Source of the DNA: Rhytidiadelphus loreus
Lineage: Eukaryota > Streptophyta > Bryopsida > Hypnales > Hylocomiaceae
Length of the DNA stretch: 64,000 nt
NCBI GenBank assembly: GCA_947034895.1
Contig: OX344761.1
Coordinates: 80,803,839 to 80,867,838 of the forward strand
Direction: 5' to 3'
The position numbers and the translations under genes were made by a program. The notes under the pieces were generated by a model that saw only the letters and a list, made by a program, of their open reading frames with translations, was not told the origin of the DNA and ran no database searches. Shown here piece after piece: positions 26,101 to 36,314 of the stretch (positions are counted from its first letter, which is position 1; each line of letters begins with the position of its first letter).

Positions 26101-26903
26101 CCTAGATTCATCCCTCACTGCCGATCACACGTCCAGTGTCACGGGAGACACCTAGTGATCGCCACACTCTTCCTAGTGCAACCAGAAAATGGAAACGCGG
26201 AAAAATGCAGCAACGCTCACGTGATGTACTCCAGAAACGTGGACAGCGGCTCCGTGGCTTGCGTCAACATGTGGTTGTACTCGTCCACCAGCTTCTGTGT
26301 GCACTTCTCCACGATCGTCGCTGTGTGAAGAGGCGAGGGTTCTGCACACACGGACAATCCAGTAAATTGAGGACCCCGGTTATGGCTTAACGACCAGTAT
26401 AGCACAGTGATAAAATTCGCAAATTATGGCAATTTCCCTGAACCTCCGCACAAAACCTTCAGATACACAGCTTGTGAAATTATTTGGAGACTACAATAAA
26501 CAGCTCCACTCTCCACTGTAGGTCAAGACGACGAACAGAGATCGGTGAAAGAATTTAATTTAGGTTTCACCACAGAGTGAAAAAAAAAATGCATCGAAAA
26601 CAACTTCAAGTCCACTAAATGCGTGAATCAATCTGAGCCCTAACAAACCGCGACTTGGGAGCCATTCACAAACCCTTGCATAGGGGATTGGAACCCCAAC
26701 GCCCTAAATGACCTACCATTCGCCAAGTACGGTCCGTAATCCGTGGCGCCCAGGTGCATTTTGATGTCATCCAAAGTCTCGCACTGGCACAGGTTGTTGT
26801 AATCGGCGGACGTGAGCAGCCCCGATCGGTAGCCGCGCACGATGGCCTCCAAGTAGCCGCTGTCCACGTTGAAATTCATCGCCTCGAACCCGTACATCGA
26901 CAT
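23143..26903 (-). CDS. V-type proton ATPase subunit d, copy 1 (ten exons)
   Basis: Subunit d is part of the cytosolic/central-stalk side of the V0 sector and couples the V1 rotor to the proteolipid ring at the vacuolar and endomembranes. Exons in transcript order are 26717-26903, 26221-26341, 25650-25757, 25178-25280, 24871-24951, 24566-24651, 24335-24394, 24153-24201, 23517-23651 and 23143-23274. They give 353 residues, the family length. Recognisable segments include [82 protein letters not shown] and [19 protein letters not shown]. Introns are GT-AG except intron 6, whose donor is GC. An acceptor-like TTTGCAG lies just before the start codon, suggesting a leader intron. Exon sizes are identical to the plus-strand copy, and the only amino-acid difference I see is Ala284 here versus Ser284 there. 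Confidence 0.95.
25861..26061. other. Insertion-like block in intron 2 of VHA-d copy 1
   Basis: Intron 2 is 463 nt here but 273 nt in copy 2. Homology between the two introns breaks near 26060 and the extra roughly 190 bp is a more A/T-rich block containing an open frame of 66 codons. I do not recognise the frame. It could be a transposon scrap or organellar DNA. No terminal repeats are seen. Confidence 0.45.
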
Positions 26904-27280
26904 GGTGCCTGCAAATAAAAATCACTGCTGGAAAATTCGTCCCGTGCCCTAATCCAATTCACCAGCAACGAATCGCGAATGCCAAATCCACCAAATTCTT
27001 TGCGATGTTGAATCACTCCAAAACCCTACGGATAGCCAAATAATTTTGCGCTCGGATCTAAAGTCACTGAAAGAATTCGAGATGAACCGCAGTAGAGAAG
27101 AGAAAAACGGAAAGGCAGGAGGTCTGGAGATTCCGGTGCCGAAGATCTGGCGAGGAGCATCAACGAATTTTGTTGCTTCGGAGACACTTCGCCGTGGTCT
27201 GTGACTTCAGAAATGGAAGTGATATCCGCCTCGCTGTTGATTGAGATCCTCTTGTGTTCATATCCGCGAGGATTCGGTTG
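26904..27280 (-). promoter_or_regulatory. Leader and proximal promoter of VHA-d copy 1
   Basis: The reverse complement contains GGATCTCAATCAACAGCG near 27235-27255, which matches GGATCTCAATCAATAGCG at about 30811 upstream of copy 2. The duplication therefore includes the 5' leader and at least part of the promoter. Confidence 0.65.
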
Positions 27281-30200
27281 GTTTTATATTGACATGAGTT
27301 TGGGAACTTTAGGATGAGTTTTCAACCGGGTTTGAGTTAACCCTGAAACACTGCTGAGGACGCAAAACGTCAATTACAGGGGTAGTCACACCTTCTCTGA
27401 AAATGAAATTTTTATGAAGAATGAGAAGTTGTGGAGAGAAAAGAGGACCCAATTAGGAGCCGTAAATCATGAAACACCCCTTTTGTGTCGTGTGAAGAAT
27501 GAGAATAGAAACATTAGGTAAAAATTTTAAGCCAACAATGGGTTGCAAGTTTTTTGGCAACAATGCAATTACCATGAAAAAGTTATTAAAAATTAATATT
27601 TAAAAAAAAAATTGAAGTGACACTACTAGTGCCATGTTAGATTGGTGATTTTAAAATTAAAAAAAAAAGAAGATTTCTAATGGCCTTCTTTGATTTTTTT
27701 TTCAAATTTCCAAAAATAAATATTAAAAAATAAATAAAATTATTATTTTCTTTTCTTGTAGTTGCACTATGGCCAAAAATCAAATAGCTTTCTAATGGCC
27801 TTCTTTAGGGTTCAGATTTTTTGTAATGCTAAAGAAAAGTGTTCAAGTGCGGAAAAAGATTCGATGCATGAATTCTTCATGAATTTTCTAATGTCAATGT
27901 AGCAGCCAATTTCTTTGAGTATCAATGATATAGGGGTATCACAATCAAAAGTCAAATCACAATCAACAATAAAGAAAATCAACGTCATTGCTAGCATTGC
28001 CACTAGGCTAGCCACTAGGGGGTAAGTAGTAAAGAGATTTAAGTTTGATGTTGGCAAGTGTCTGAGATTTACGGTGAAGAGAAGTAGCCTTAGAGATTAG
28101 CATTGCTATTGGCATGTGGAGAGTGAAACTGGATTAAAAATTCTTCAACAAAATCTTCTTCATGCCCATTTTTCACTATAGAAGAGAATAATGGCCATTC
28201 TCAATCTTCAAGAAGGTGTAACTACCACTAACAGATGACTTCACCTAAATTTGTTTTGTTGAATGAAAAAATATGTTTTTTCATCCAATGCTTTTTTGAA
28301 GTTTCTTAATTACATTTTTAGAGAATTATAGTAAGTATTGCAAATACCCCTATTATTGGATTATTAATTTTTATAAAAAGAAAATGCTTAATACACAAAT
28401 CACCCTTGTAGTGTATTTTGGCCATTTCTTGCTATTTACTCTTGATGTGAATTTTTGTCACAAAAATGATATGTTTTGAATTTGAGTTCAACTAAGGAAA
28501 TGAAGCTTATCAAGTTTAGTTTTTAATCCTTCTTGGAAAAAGTCATTTTTGAAAAAGTCATAAAAGTTATAAATTTCAATATTTTATAGCAATATGACCT
28601 TTGGATTTATAACCATGATTTTTTATTTTTTATTTTTAGAGTAACACAATAACTTTGGTTTATACAGTGATGCTATGCACTACTCTGTATAATTTACATC
28701 TATGGTGAAAATTTCATATTTTTTTAATGTATTGCGTATTTGACATGAATTTTCTTCATTTTTTTCTTAAAAAATTCATAGTAATTTCAAATTTTCCCAA
28801 AAAAATTTGAAAATTTTAGGACTTATATTAGACATATGATTTCATCTCTGAAAAATAAATATAAAATTTTACATTCATATTTAGTTGCAAAATGAGAGCA
28901 AATAGAGTGATGCACAAAGAAGCTAGAAATGAGTTGTCATAGGCTTGTCAAGGTTAATCCCTTGATCCTTAAAAGAAAGGATGGAGCCTACAACTGTGTA
29001 GTCAAACTTGGAAGTCCCTCACTTTGTATCTCCATTTCTTCTCTATTTATAAGTGAAATTTTTTGGTTTTATTTTTTAGAGATGGAATTATATGTCTTAT
29101 TCAAGAGACATTATTTGTCACGGAAGACATTATTTTATCTACTAAATATGTAGTAGTGCTATTCATATTGAAAAATCCTCACATCATTGGTATGAAGATT
29201 TCTCACTTGTAATAAGTTAAAACCATGTGCAAGTTCATTTCATATCTTGCACTAATGGGTGAATGCAAGAAACACCGGTACTATTTGGCGTCACAATCGG
29301 AATGACGGAGATGCAATTTGCCATATCTTTTGGGAAATGAAGTCCATGTACTTGAAATTTTTATTGGAGATGGCTAACTTAGAGGTCCTTAGATTCCTTA
29401 CTTTTGAGAAATTTTGAAAAAAATTCCTTTAATTAAATTGTAATTTACCTAATTTGTCACACTTTGCGTTTTAGGGTTTTTTAGTACTGTGGAGCATCCA
29501 AAAATGATGATGTACGTCTAGGATTGTTGTGGGCTATTGCCGCAATAGAAGGGCATGTGCCCACCAAAGGGCATTTAAAAAAACACAATTCTTTGTCTTC
29601 AACATGCATGCAAATAGGGGTCCCTTGCCCATAGCGCTCCTAACATTTATGATGGTTTCAAATTTTAGTTTTTGGTGAAATGTAATCACTATCAAGTCTC
29701 TACAAATGGCCAATTTTTAGTTTTTTTTTATTCATGATTTTCTAATTATTATTAATTTATACTTAATTTTATCTACTTTCTGTGACAAACTGTCATTTTT
29801 TTTAAATAGTACAATTTCAGTATTATAAAGTACTCAAAAGTAGTACTGACCGTTGATTTTTCGGATCAACGGCTGAGATTGCTCCGTTTTGCAGTACTAG
29901 CAGTACTTGTAGTGCTGGGCAGAAAAACACAGTTTTGGCAGAACGCTCCCTAAATCGTTCGGTGTTTCTTGCATCCACCCTAATTTAAACCCTCGTGACC
30001 CAAGAGGGGTGTACTTACAAAGTGGGCCCAAATTGCCAAGAACTTGAGCAATTTGTTTGCTCATGTTTTTTTTGAGATCGGATAAAACGTATCCATAGGA
30101 TCTTGAAGTTCACATTGAGGGTGAGAATTTCAAAAGATTTCATATTATTTGATTGCTCATTTTAATAGATATTTAACTTTGAAGTTTTAGTTGAATCAAT

Positions 30201-30790
30201 GGAAAAATAGGGCAACACTTTGAAGGAGCATATCCTAGTGAGAATATTTTGAAATAATGACCTTCTGTGCTCAATGAAATATAAGACAATTGAAAATGCT
30301 CATTTAAAATTTCACAACATTTCAAGCATTTTTCAATTCATGGTGGAGTTGGCAATGCATAGTGCTCATCGAAATGAGGGTAGTGTTTATAAGAAAAACA
30401 AGAATATGACACTTGTGTCTTCTCCTTGAGCTCCTTGGATATGCTCTTTTCAAGGTGGATTTGACCTTTGGGAGGTGGGCAACAATCGCATTGGTTGGTT
30501 GACTTTTCAGTCCATGCCAAACCAACCCTCCAAAATGAGCTATGAAGTACACTACACCATTCAACTTTTTAAAAACTCCAAAAGGCAAAGTTTAACTTGG
30601 AATTTGATGAAACTACCGCCATTGGATTCATAACACAATCTGTTTTCTTGATGTAATTTTTATTTTAAAAAAAACTCAAAATTCAAGAACGGGCAGCTCA
30701 AAAAAGAGGGGCAGTAACCAAAGAGGGGCAGTAACCAGAAAATGGTCGCTCGTGTCATTAGGGGTTAACAGGGTAGTGAATCGTGAAAAT
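27281..30790. other. Intergenic DNA between the divergent VHA-d genes
   Basis: Strongly A/T-rich sequence with many homopolymer runs and no recognisable gene. Open frames (e.g. 27812-28057, 28929-29153, 30322-30588) show no domain. A small perfect hairpin (CCGTTGAT / ATCAACGG, 29850-29872) is present. Both VHA-d promoters must lie at the outer edges of this interval. Confidence 0.55.
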
Positions 30791-31123
30791 AAAAATAAAA
30801 AACATCATCGAAGGATCTCAATCAATAGCGTGGCGGGTATCTCTCCCACTTCGTAGCTTCACCGAAAATGGCTTCTCCGAAGCAACCAAGCTCGGCAGAT
30901 CTGCAACAGCGCAAGCTCTTCCAGCTGGTTCGATTTTCTTCTCTGCGGCGGTGCATCTCGAACTTTAGATTCGACCGAAAGTTATTAGCAATCCCTTGGG
31001 TTTTGGAGTGATTGAACTCCGCAAAGAATTTGGTGGATTTGGTGGAAGCCACGATTCTTCGTTGGGAGATTGGATTAGGGTACGGGAAGAATTGTCCAGA
31101 AGCGATTTTTATTTGCAGGCACC
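30791..31123 (+). promoter_or_regulatory. Leader and proximal promoter of VHA-d copy 2
   Basis: Homologous to the upstream region of copy 1. A splice acceptor (ATTTGCAG at 31111-31118) sits 5 bp before the start codon in both copies, so a leader intron with a non-coding first exon is likely. Confidence 0.6.
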
Positions 31124-34100
31124 ATGTCGATGTATGGGTTCGAGGCGATGAATTTCAACGTGGACAGCGGCTACTTGGAGGCCATCGTGCGGGGCTACCG
31201 ATCGGGGCTGCTCACGTCCGCCGATTACAACAACCTGTGCCAGTGCGAGACTCTGGACGACATCAAAATGCACCTGGGCGCCACGGATTACGGACCGTAC
31301 TTGGCGAACGGTAGGTCATTTAGGTCGTTGGGGTTCCAATCCCTTGTGCAAGGGTTTGTTAATGGCTTCCCAGTCGCGGTTTGTTAGGGCTCAGATTGAT
31401 GTCTTAGAAGACGCATTTAGAGGACATGAAGGTGATTCCGAGTTCTTTTTTTTATCCACTCTGTCATGAAACCTAAATTAAATTCTTTCACTGATCTCTG
31501 TTCCCCATCTTACTATGCTGAGCGTTTTGAGAGGTGGCGTAGTGTGGAGCTGTTGATTAGATTCTGTGTTGGTAGTGAGTAGACCTACGGGAATTGTCAT
31601 GATTTGCAAAGTTTATCACTTGACTATCTTGGTCATGTAGGAAAGACTGGGGTCCGCAATTTACTGGATGGTCCATCTATGCAGAACCCTCGCCTCTTCA
31701 CACTGCGACGATCGTGGAGAAGTGCACACAAAAGCTGGTGGACGAGTACAACCACATGTTGACGCAAGCCACGGAGCCGCTGTCCACGTTTCTGGAGTAC
31801 ATCACGTGAGTGTTGATGCATTTTTCCGTATTTCCATTTTCTGATTGCACTAAGAAGAGAGTGTGGCGATCACCAGGTGTCTGCCGTGACACTGGGTGTG
31901 TGTTCGACAGTGAGGGATGAATCTTGGAGTGAGAGGTGTCTTTGGATCGTCTTTATCCTCAAACCGTTGAGGGCCTGTCACAGGAACTTCGTATGTGAAG
32001 CTGGTATCGTGTTTGAGATATAGAATGGTGCTGTGTATGTGTGAACTGATGAGGCGTCTACCGGTGTGGATGTGGCAGGTACGGTCACATGATTGACAAT
32101 GTGGTTCTGATCGTGACGGGGACGTTGCACGAGCGAGATGTTCACGAGCTTCTGGAGAAGTGCCATCCTCTGGGTTTGTTTGACAGGTATTTGTCGGAGC
32201 GCGGTCCTTGGTGTTTATTGTGGGTTCCTGTGTGGAAGTTGTCATTCTTGACGCAGGTGTAGGTGTTCAAGGTGGCAGTTTTTGGAGCAGGGGATATCTC
32301 TTTTCCTGTTTTCTTTTTACTTCTGGTTTCCTTGTTGATGTGATGTGAGCCAAGCAATTGCGCACGTTGGTTGGTTTACATTTGTGGTGTGCGGAGAGGA
32401 ATTTGTGTCGCAATCTGACGGCAACAGACACTTGCCGAGGATAGTTTAGTGTATTGTGATTGGTTATCGTGGCTTGTATTGGAGCGGAATGAATGATGGG
32501 GGGAGGTAAGGTCAGTATTTGAGTCCATCTGATCGGTTGGATGGTTTGCTGCAGCATTGCCACTCTTGCAGTCGCCCAGAACATGCGGGAGTTGTATCGC
32601 CTGGTGCTCGTGGACACCCCATTGGCTCCTTATTTTTCGGAGTGCATCACTTCCGAAGTAAGCTGGTTGTTTATTTGTTGCTGAGATATGAGTTCGGATG
32701 AAGTGGAGTTTTTGTTTTCGTTTTCTGGGAAGGGGAAGATGTGAGATGGTTATGGTTTCCATGAAGTGCAGGTTGGTGGGAATTGTTAGCAATTTCTGAG
32801 AAGTTCGGTGACTATGTGTAGGATTTGGACGACATGAACATAGAGATCATGCGGAACACTCTTTACAAAGCGTACCTGGAGGACTTTTACAGGTTTTGTC
32901 AGGTACGCAGAGTTTGCTTGGCAATGTGTAGATTTTTTTCGCTTTTGTGGGAGTCGTTCTCCATTCGTAAAGGATAGCTGAATGTCTTTTGAGATGGTCG
33001 GTGTGTCTGTTTTGGCATTATTGTGGGGGGGTATTTGTGTGTCTTGGATGCTTAACCGCAGTAAACTGAGATTGTTTGGTTGTTGTGGTGGTTTGTGGGG
33101 GGCAGAAACTTGGAGGTGCAACGTCGACGATCATGTGTGATCTCCTTTCGTTTGAGGCGGATCGGCGTGCCGTGAACATTACTATCAACAGGCAAGCATT
33201 TGATTTATGTGTGTTTTGTGGCTTTGTGACTTGCTGATGACGTATTAACTAATATACAGCTCAAATGCATACTTTTGGACTTACTGATGTTGTTATTCTA
33301 TTTATGGCCGCTGTGAGCTGACGCGTGAGGATGTGTGCAGCATTGGGACGGAGCTGACTCGTGATGATCGAAGGAAGCTGTACTCGAAATTCGGCATCTT
33401 GTGAGTTGATCTGAATTTTAATATCTTGTTTTGGCATTATCGGATGTTCAGGTTATGGAATGACCTTGGAAGAAATCGTTAGAGTGGTTTTCGTTTGCTG
33501 CAGTGGTGAATATGAAGCTTACCTTGATGGATGATTCTTGTTAGGTTTCCATACGGGCATGAAGAGCTGGCAGCTTGTGACGATTTTGACGCGGTACATG
33601 CTTTGTTTTCTTTTCTTGTTGTATACTCGAATGTATGTACGGTAGAAATTAATGTTTTCCATTCATTTCGTTGATGAGAACTTAGTTACTGGTATGTGCC
33701 ATGGTTATAAGTGGAATGCATAAATCTTGTTACTCAGATTTGTGTCAACCACAAGTTGATGGTGTAGTTGAGTGTATATTGGCTCTCGTTTATGTCTTTC
33801 AATACCTCTCTTTGCAACTCGGCTGTCACTTCTGTCGTGAGATTTGAAATTTGTGAAAGAATATTTTCGTGTGCGAGTGCAATGTACTCATGAGCGCATT
33901 GTGTTGATCATGACACAGGTCCGAGGAGCTATGGAAAAGTACCCTCCATACCAGGCAATATTCGCGAAGTTGTCGTTCGGAGAGAGTCAAATGCTGGATA
34001 AGGCTTTCTATGAAGAGGAGGTGAAGAGGTTGACCCTCTCTTTTGAACAGCAGGTATGCTCCAATTGTCCCGGATTTGTTTCCCTTCTTATTTCGGATCA

Positions 34101-34462
34101 TTCGTACAGTTACCTGAACTTGACTCCTGCAGATGCTCTACATGTTATTCCTTTATGAGTTTTGCAGCACTTTATTTTGTGTGTCCCCTTGCGCATTGTA
34201 CTAAACGGAGTGAATTTCACTTGAAGATCTTGTTTTTGTGAGTGAATTTCGTGCTGACAATGTGTTGTCTATTTCCTGAATGATTATTGTGTTTTTTCAC
34301 TTTTGACATGTGCGGGACTGTGTTTGACAGTTTCACTACGCGGTGTTCTTCGCATACATGAGACTACGGGAGCAGGAGACTCGAAACTTGATGTGGATCT
34401 CGGAATGCGTAGCTCAGAACCAGAAGTCACGAATCCATGACGGTATCGTGATGACATTTTAG
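31124..34462 (+). CDS. V-type proton ATPase subunit d, copy 2 (ten exons)
   Basis: Second complete gene for the V0 subunit d. Exons are 31124-31310, 31685-31805, 32079-32186, 32555-32657, 32822-32902, 33106-33191, 33341-33400, 33545-33593, 33919-34053 and 34331-34462. They total 1,062 nt and 353 residues. Every exon has exactly the same length as its partner in the minus-strand copy and reading-frame phases agree. All introns are GT-AG except intron 6, whose donor is GCAAGC after CAACAG, again as in copy 1. Intron lengths differ (e.g. intron 2, 273 versus 463 nt; intron 8, 325 versus 501 nt), so non-coding sequence has drifted while coding sequence has not. Head-to-head with copy 1, about 4.2 kb between start codons. 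Homology continues past the stop to roughly 34620. Confidence 0.95.
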
Positions 34463-35630
34463 GGGAGTTGACGGTGTGGTGGTAGAGATTGATCAGCTCG
34501 CAATGTAGTATGAATCATGTATTTTCCTATTCTTGCAATTGTAATAATAAACAAACAAATTGTCCTCTCAGAAATCGAGTTGTGCTGATGAATTGCTAGA
34601 CACCGAACTGGTCACCGTATTGTGGATAAAGTTACGTAACAGCACCTCATTGTGTCATTGTGACCTGTTTCTGATACTGTCCCATCTGGATTCTTGCCTA
34701 AAATGTACAACTTTCATACATGAGAGCTGAGGGTTGATTTTAGGCACACGTATTTTCAGCACTCGAAAATTCATAGTTTGTTCATAGTCTGTCCATAGTC
34801 TGTCCATATGGAGTCCAAAAAAGGCATTCTAGAATCCCCTTACCAACAAGACCCAACAAAGCTCTTACAGTTCAATAATAGGAAGCATGTGACGCATTCA
34901 GACGCATTTAGGTGTTGTTACCTCAGACGCTGCTGTTAGAGTGAGCATTCTGCTTCACTTCAGAAGTAATGTGATTCTTGCTAGCTTATTACTAATGTGA
35001 TTATTGCTAGTTTTTTGGTTTTGGTTGTTTCTTCCTGAGGCTCAGAAGATTGATGTTGTGAAAGTGGTTTCGTGAGTCTAGCTTTTGGCATGCGGCAGTG
35101 AATGCAGTTGCCTGACAGCCTGAGAGCGAATAACTTTGAAAATTTCATTGTTCGTTTTTCTGTATGTTGAATATACACTCAAAAAGTGCATACGTAAGCA
35201 TCAGAGTATCACTAGTAGAATGTGGGTTGCGTACGACTGGACCACGTTAAGATTACCAGGTACTCAGCAGTCGTCCGAGAAGACTGAAATCCAGGCGGTC
35301 CAAATGCGGCTTCTTCAGAGTCACAGGACGGTGTTGTTCTTTTGATCTTCTGAAAAATGAACAACGGACCCCACCGCGACATAAGATTCGGGAATCTAAA
35401 GTAATTCGGAAGTTAATAAGCTTGCATCAAACGTTAAAGACGGTGGCGCCTAATCTACGAGACTGATCTTTTCGAGTGAAGTCGTCTTGAAGTCGTTTTG
35501 TTTTTTCTGTCAGTATTGAACAAATTTTCTGCGCTCCAAATGCGGAGGAGCAGCGTCCTGATCAGACTGTGAGGTCCGCTTTCAGGAGGGCAAGGAGAGT
35601 GAAGCCGCGTTTCGCCATGGACCTTCTAAC
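34463..35630. other. VHA-d copy 2 3' UTR and intergenic DNA
   Basis: The first about 160 bp is shared with the 3' flank of copy 1, including TAGTATGAATCATGTATTTT before a probable polyadenylation region with AATAATAAA. Beyond about 34620 no gene or repeat is recognised up to the copia LTR. Confidence 0.55.
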
Positions 35631-35834
35631 TGTTACGATAAATTAGTCTAGTCAGCTTGTAGTATGAATCGATGTAACGCTCTAGAATCCTACCGTCACA
35701 GCTCTTGGCTATACTTAGCGATTCACAGATATAAAGACATGTCTGTCTTTCTGTACTTATTATTATTATAATATGTAATTCACAATCTTCATGTACTTCT
35801 TCTGTGTGCACATACTGTGTACTGTTTCCAAACA
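35631..35834 (+). repeat. Putative 5' LTR of the copia element (~204 bp)
   Basis: Starts TGTTACG and ends AAACA directly before a primer-binding site. It contains a TATA-like ATATAAAGA near 35730. The other LTR is absent because the element is truncated, so the left edge is inferred from the usual TG...CA rule. Confidence 0.6.
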
Positions 35835-35846
35835 TGGTATCAAAGC
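35835..35846 (+). other. Primer-binding site, initiator-tRNA-Met type
   Basis: TGGTATCAAAGC differs by one base from the usual copia site TGGTATCAGAGC and immediately follows the putative LTR end. Confidence 0.8.
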
Positions 35847-35904
35847 ACACATCGATGTGCCTTGGTTCGATGAACCTTGATCCATACGCCTTGGTCGATG
35901 AGCC

Positions 35905-36309
35905 TTGATCAATGCACATCTGTTGAAGAACATGTGTTTCCCGGAAACACCCAAGGTTGAATTGCAGTGCAGTGAAGATGTATTCGACCTCCTGCTCACA
36001 GATGCAGAACGTATCGAGATAGAAAATCCAATTCATAATACGAACCCATTCTTGAACCTCGATCTCGCTGAGAGATTCTTTCAACTTGAAATTCAACCTA
36101 TTGACATAGCTTCTGCAGAATCTGAAGATCTCGGACTTCCTTTGCATCCTGATTTTGAAACTATTCCATATGGAGTAACTGATGCACCTATTTCTTATAT
36201 TAATATGTTAAACCAACCTGGTCAATTCAATGAAATTAATCCTCAATATTTTGAGGATGAGGATGAACTTTATTTAACAATACCATACGCAATCTATCAA
36301 GAACTCTAA
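35905..36309 (+). CDS. 134-codon ORF between copia PBS and gag, unknown function
   Basis: Lies in the copia leader, upstream of and in a different frame from gag. The product is acidic, with no zinc finger or membrane segment, and ends five bases before the gag start codon at 36315. I do not recognise a family. Most copia elements have no ORF here, so it may be a captured or lineage-specific leader ORF, or chance. Confidence 0.35.
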   Translation: MINAHLLKNMCFPETPKVELQCSEDVFDLLLTDAERIEIENPIHNTNPFLNLDLAERFFQLEIQPIDIASAESEDLGLPLHPDFETIPYGVTDAPISYINMLNQPGQFNEINPQYFEDEDELYLTIPYAIYQEL

Positions 36310-36314
36310 ACATC

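Noticed and set aside
23143..34462. One VHA-d copy as a processed retrogene
   Set aside because: Both copies retain all nine introns and flanking homology, so duplication was at DNA level.
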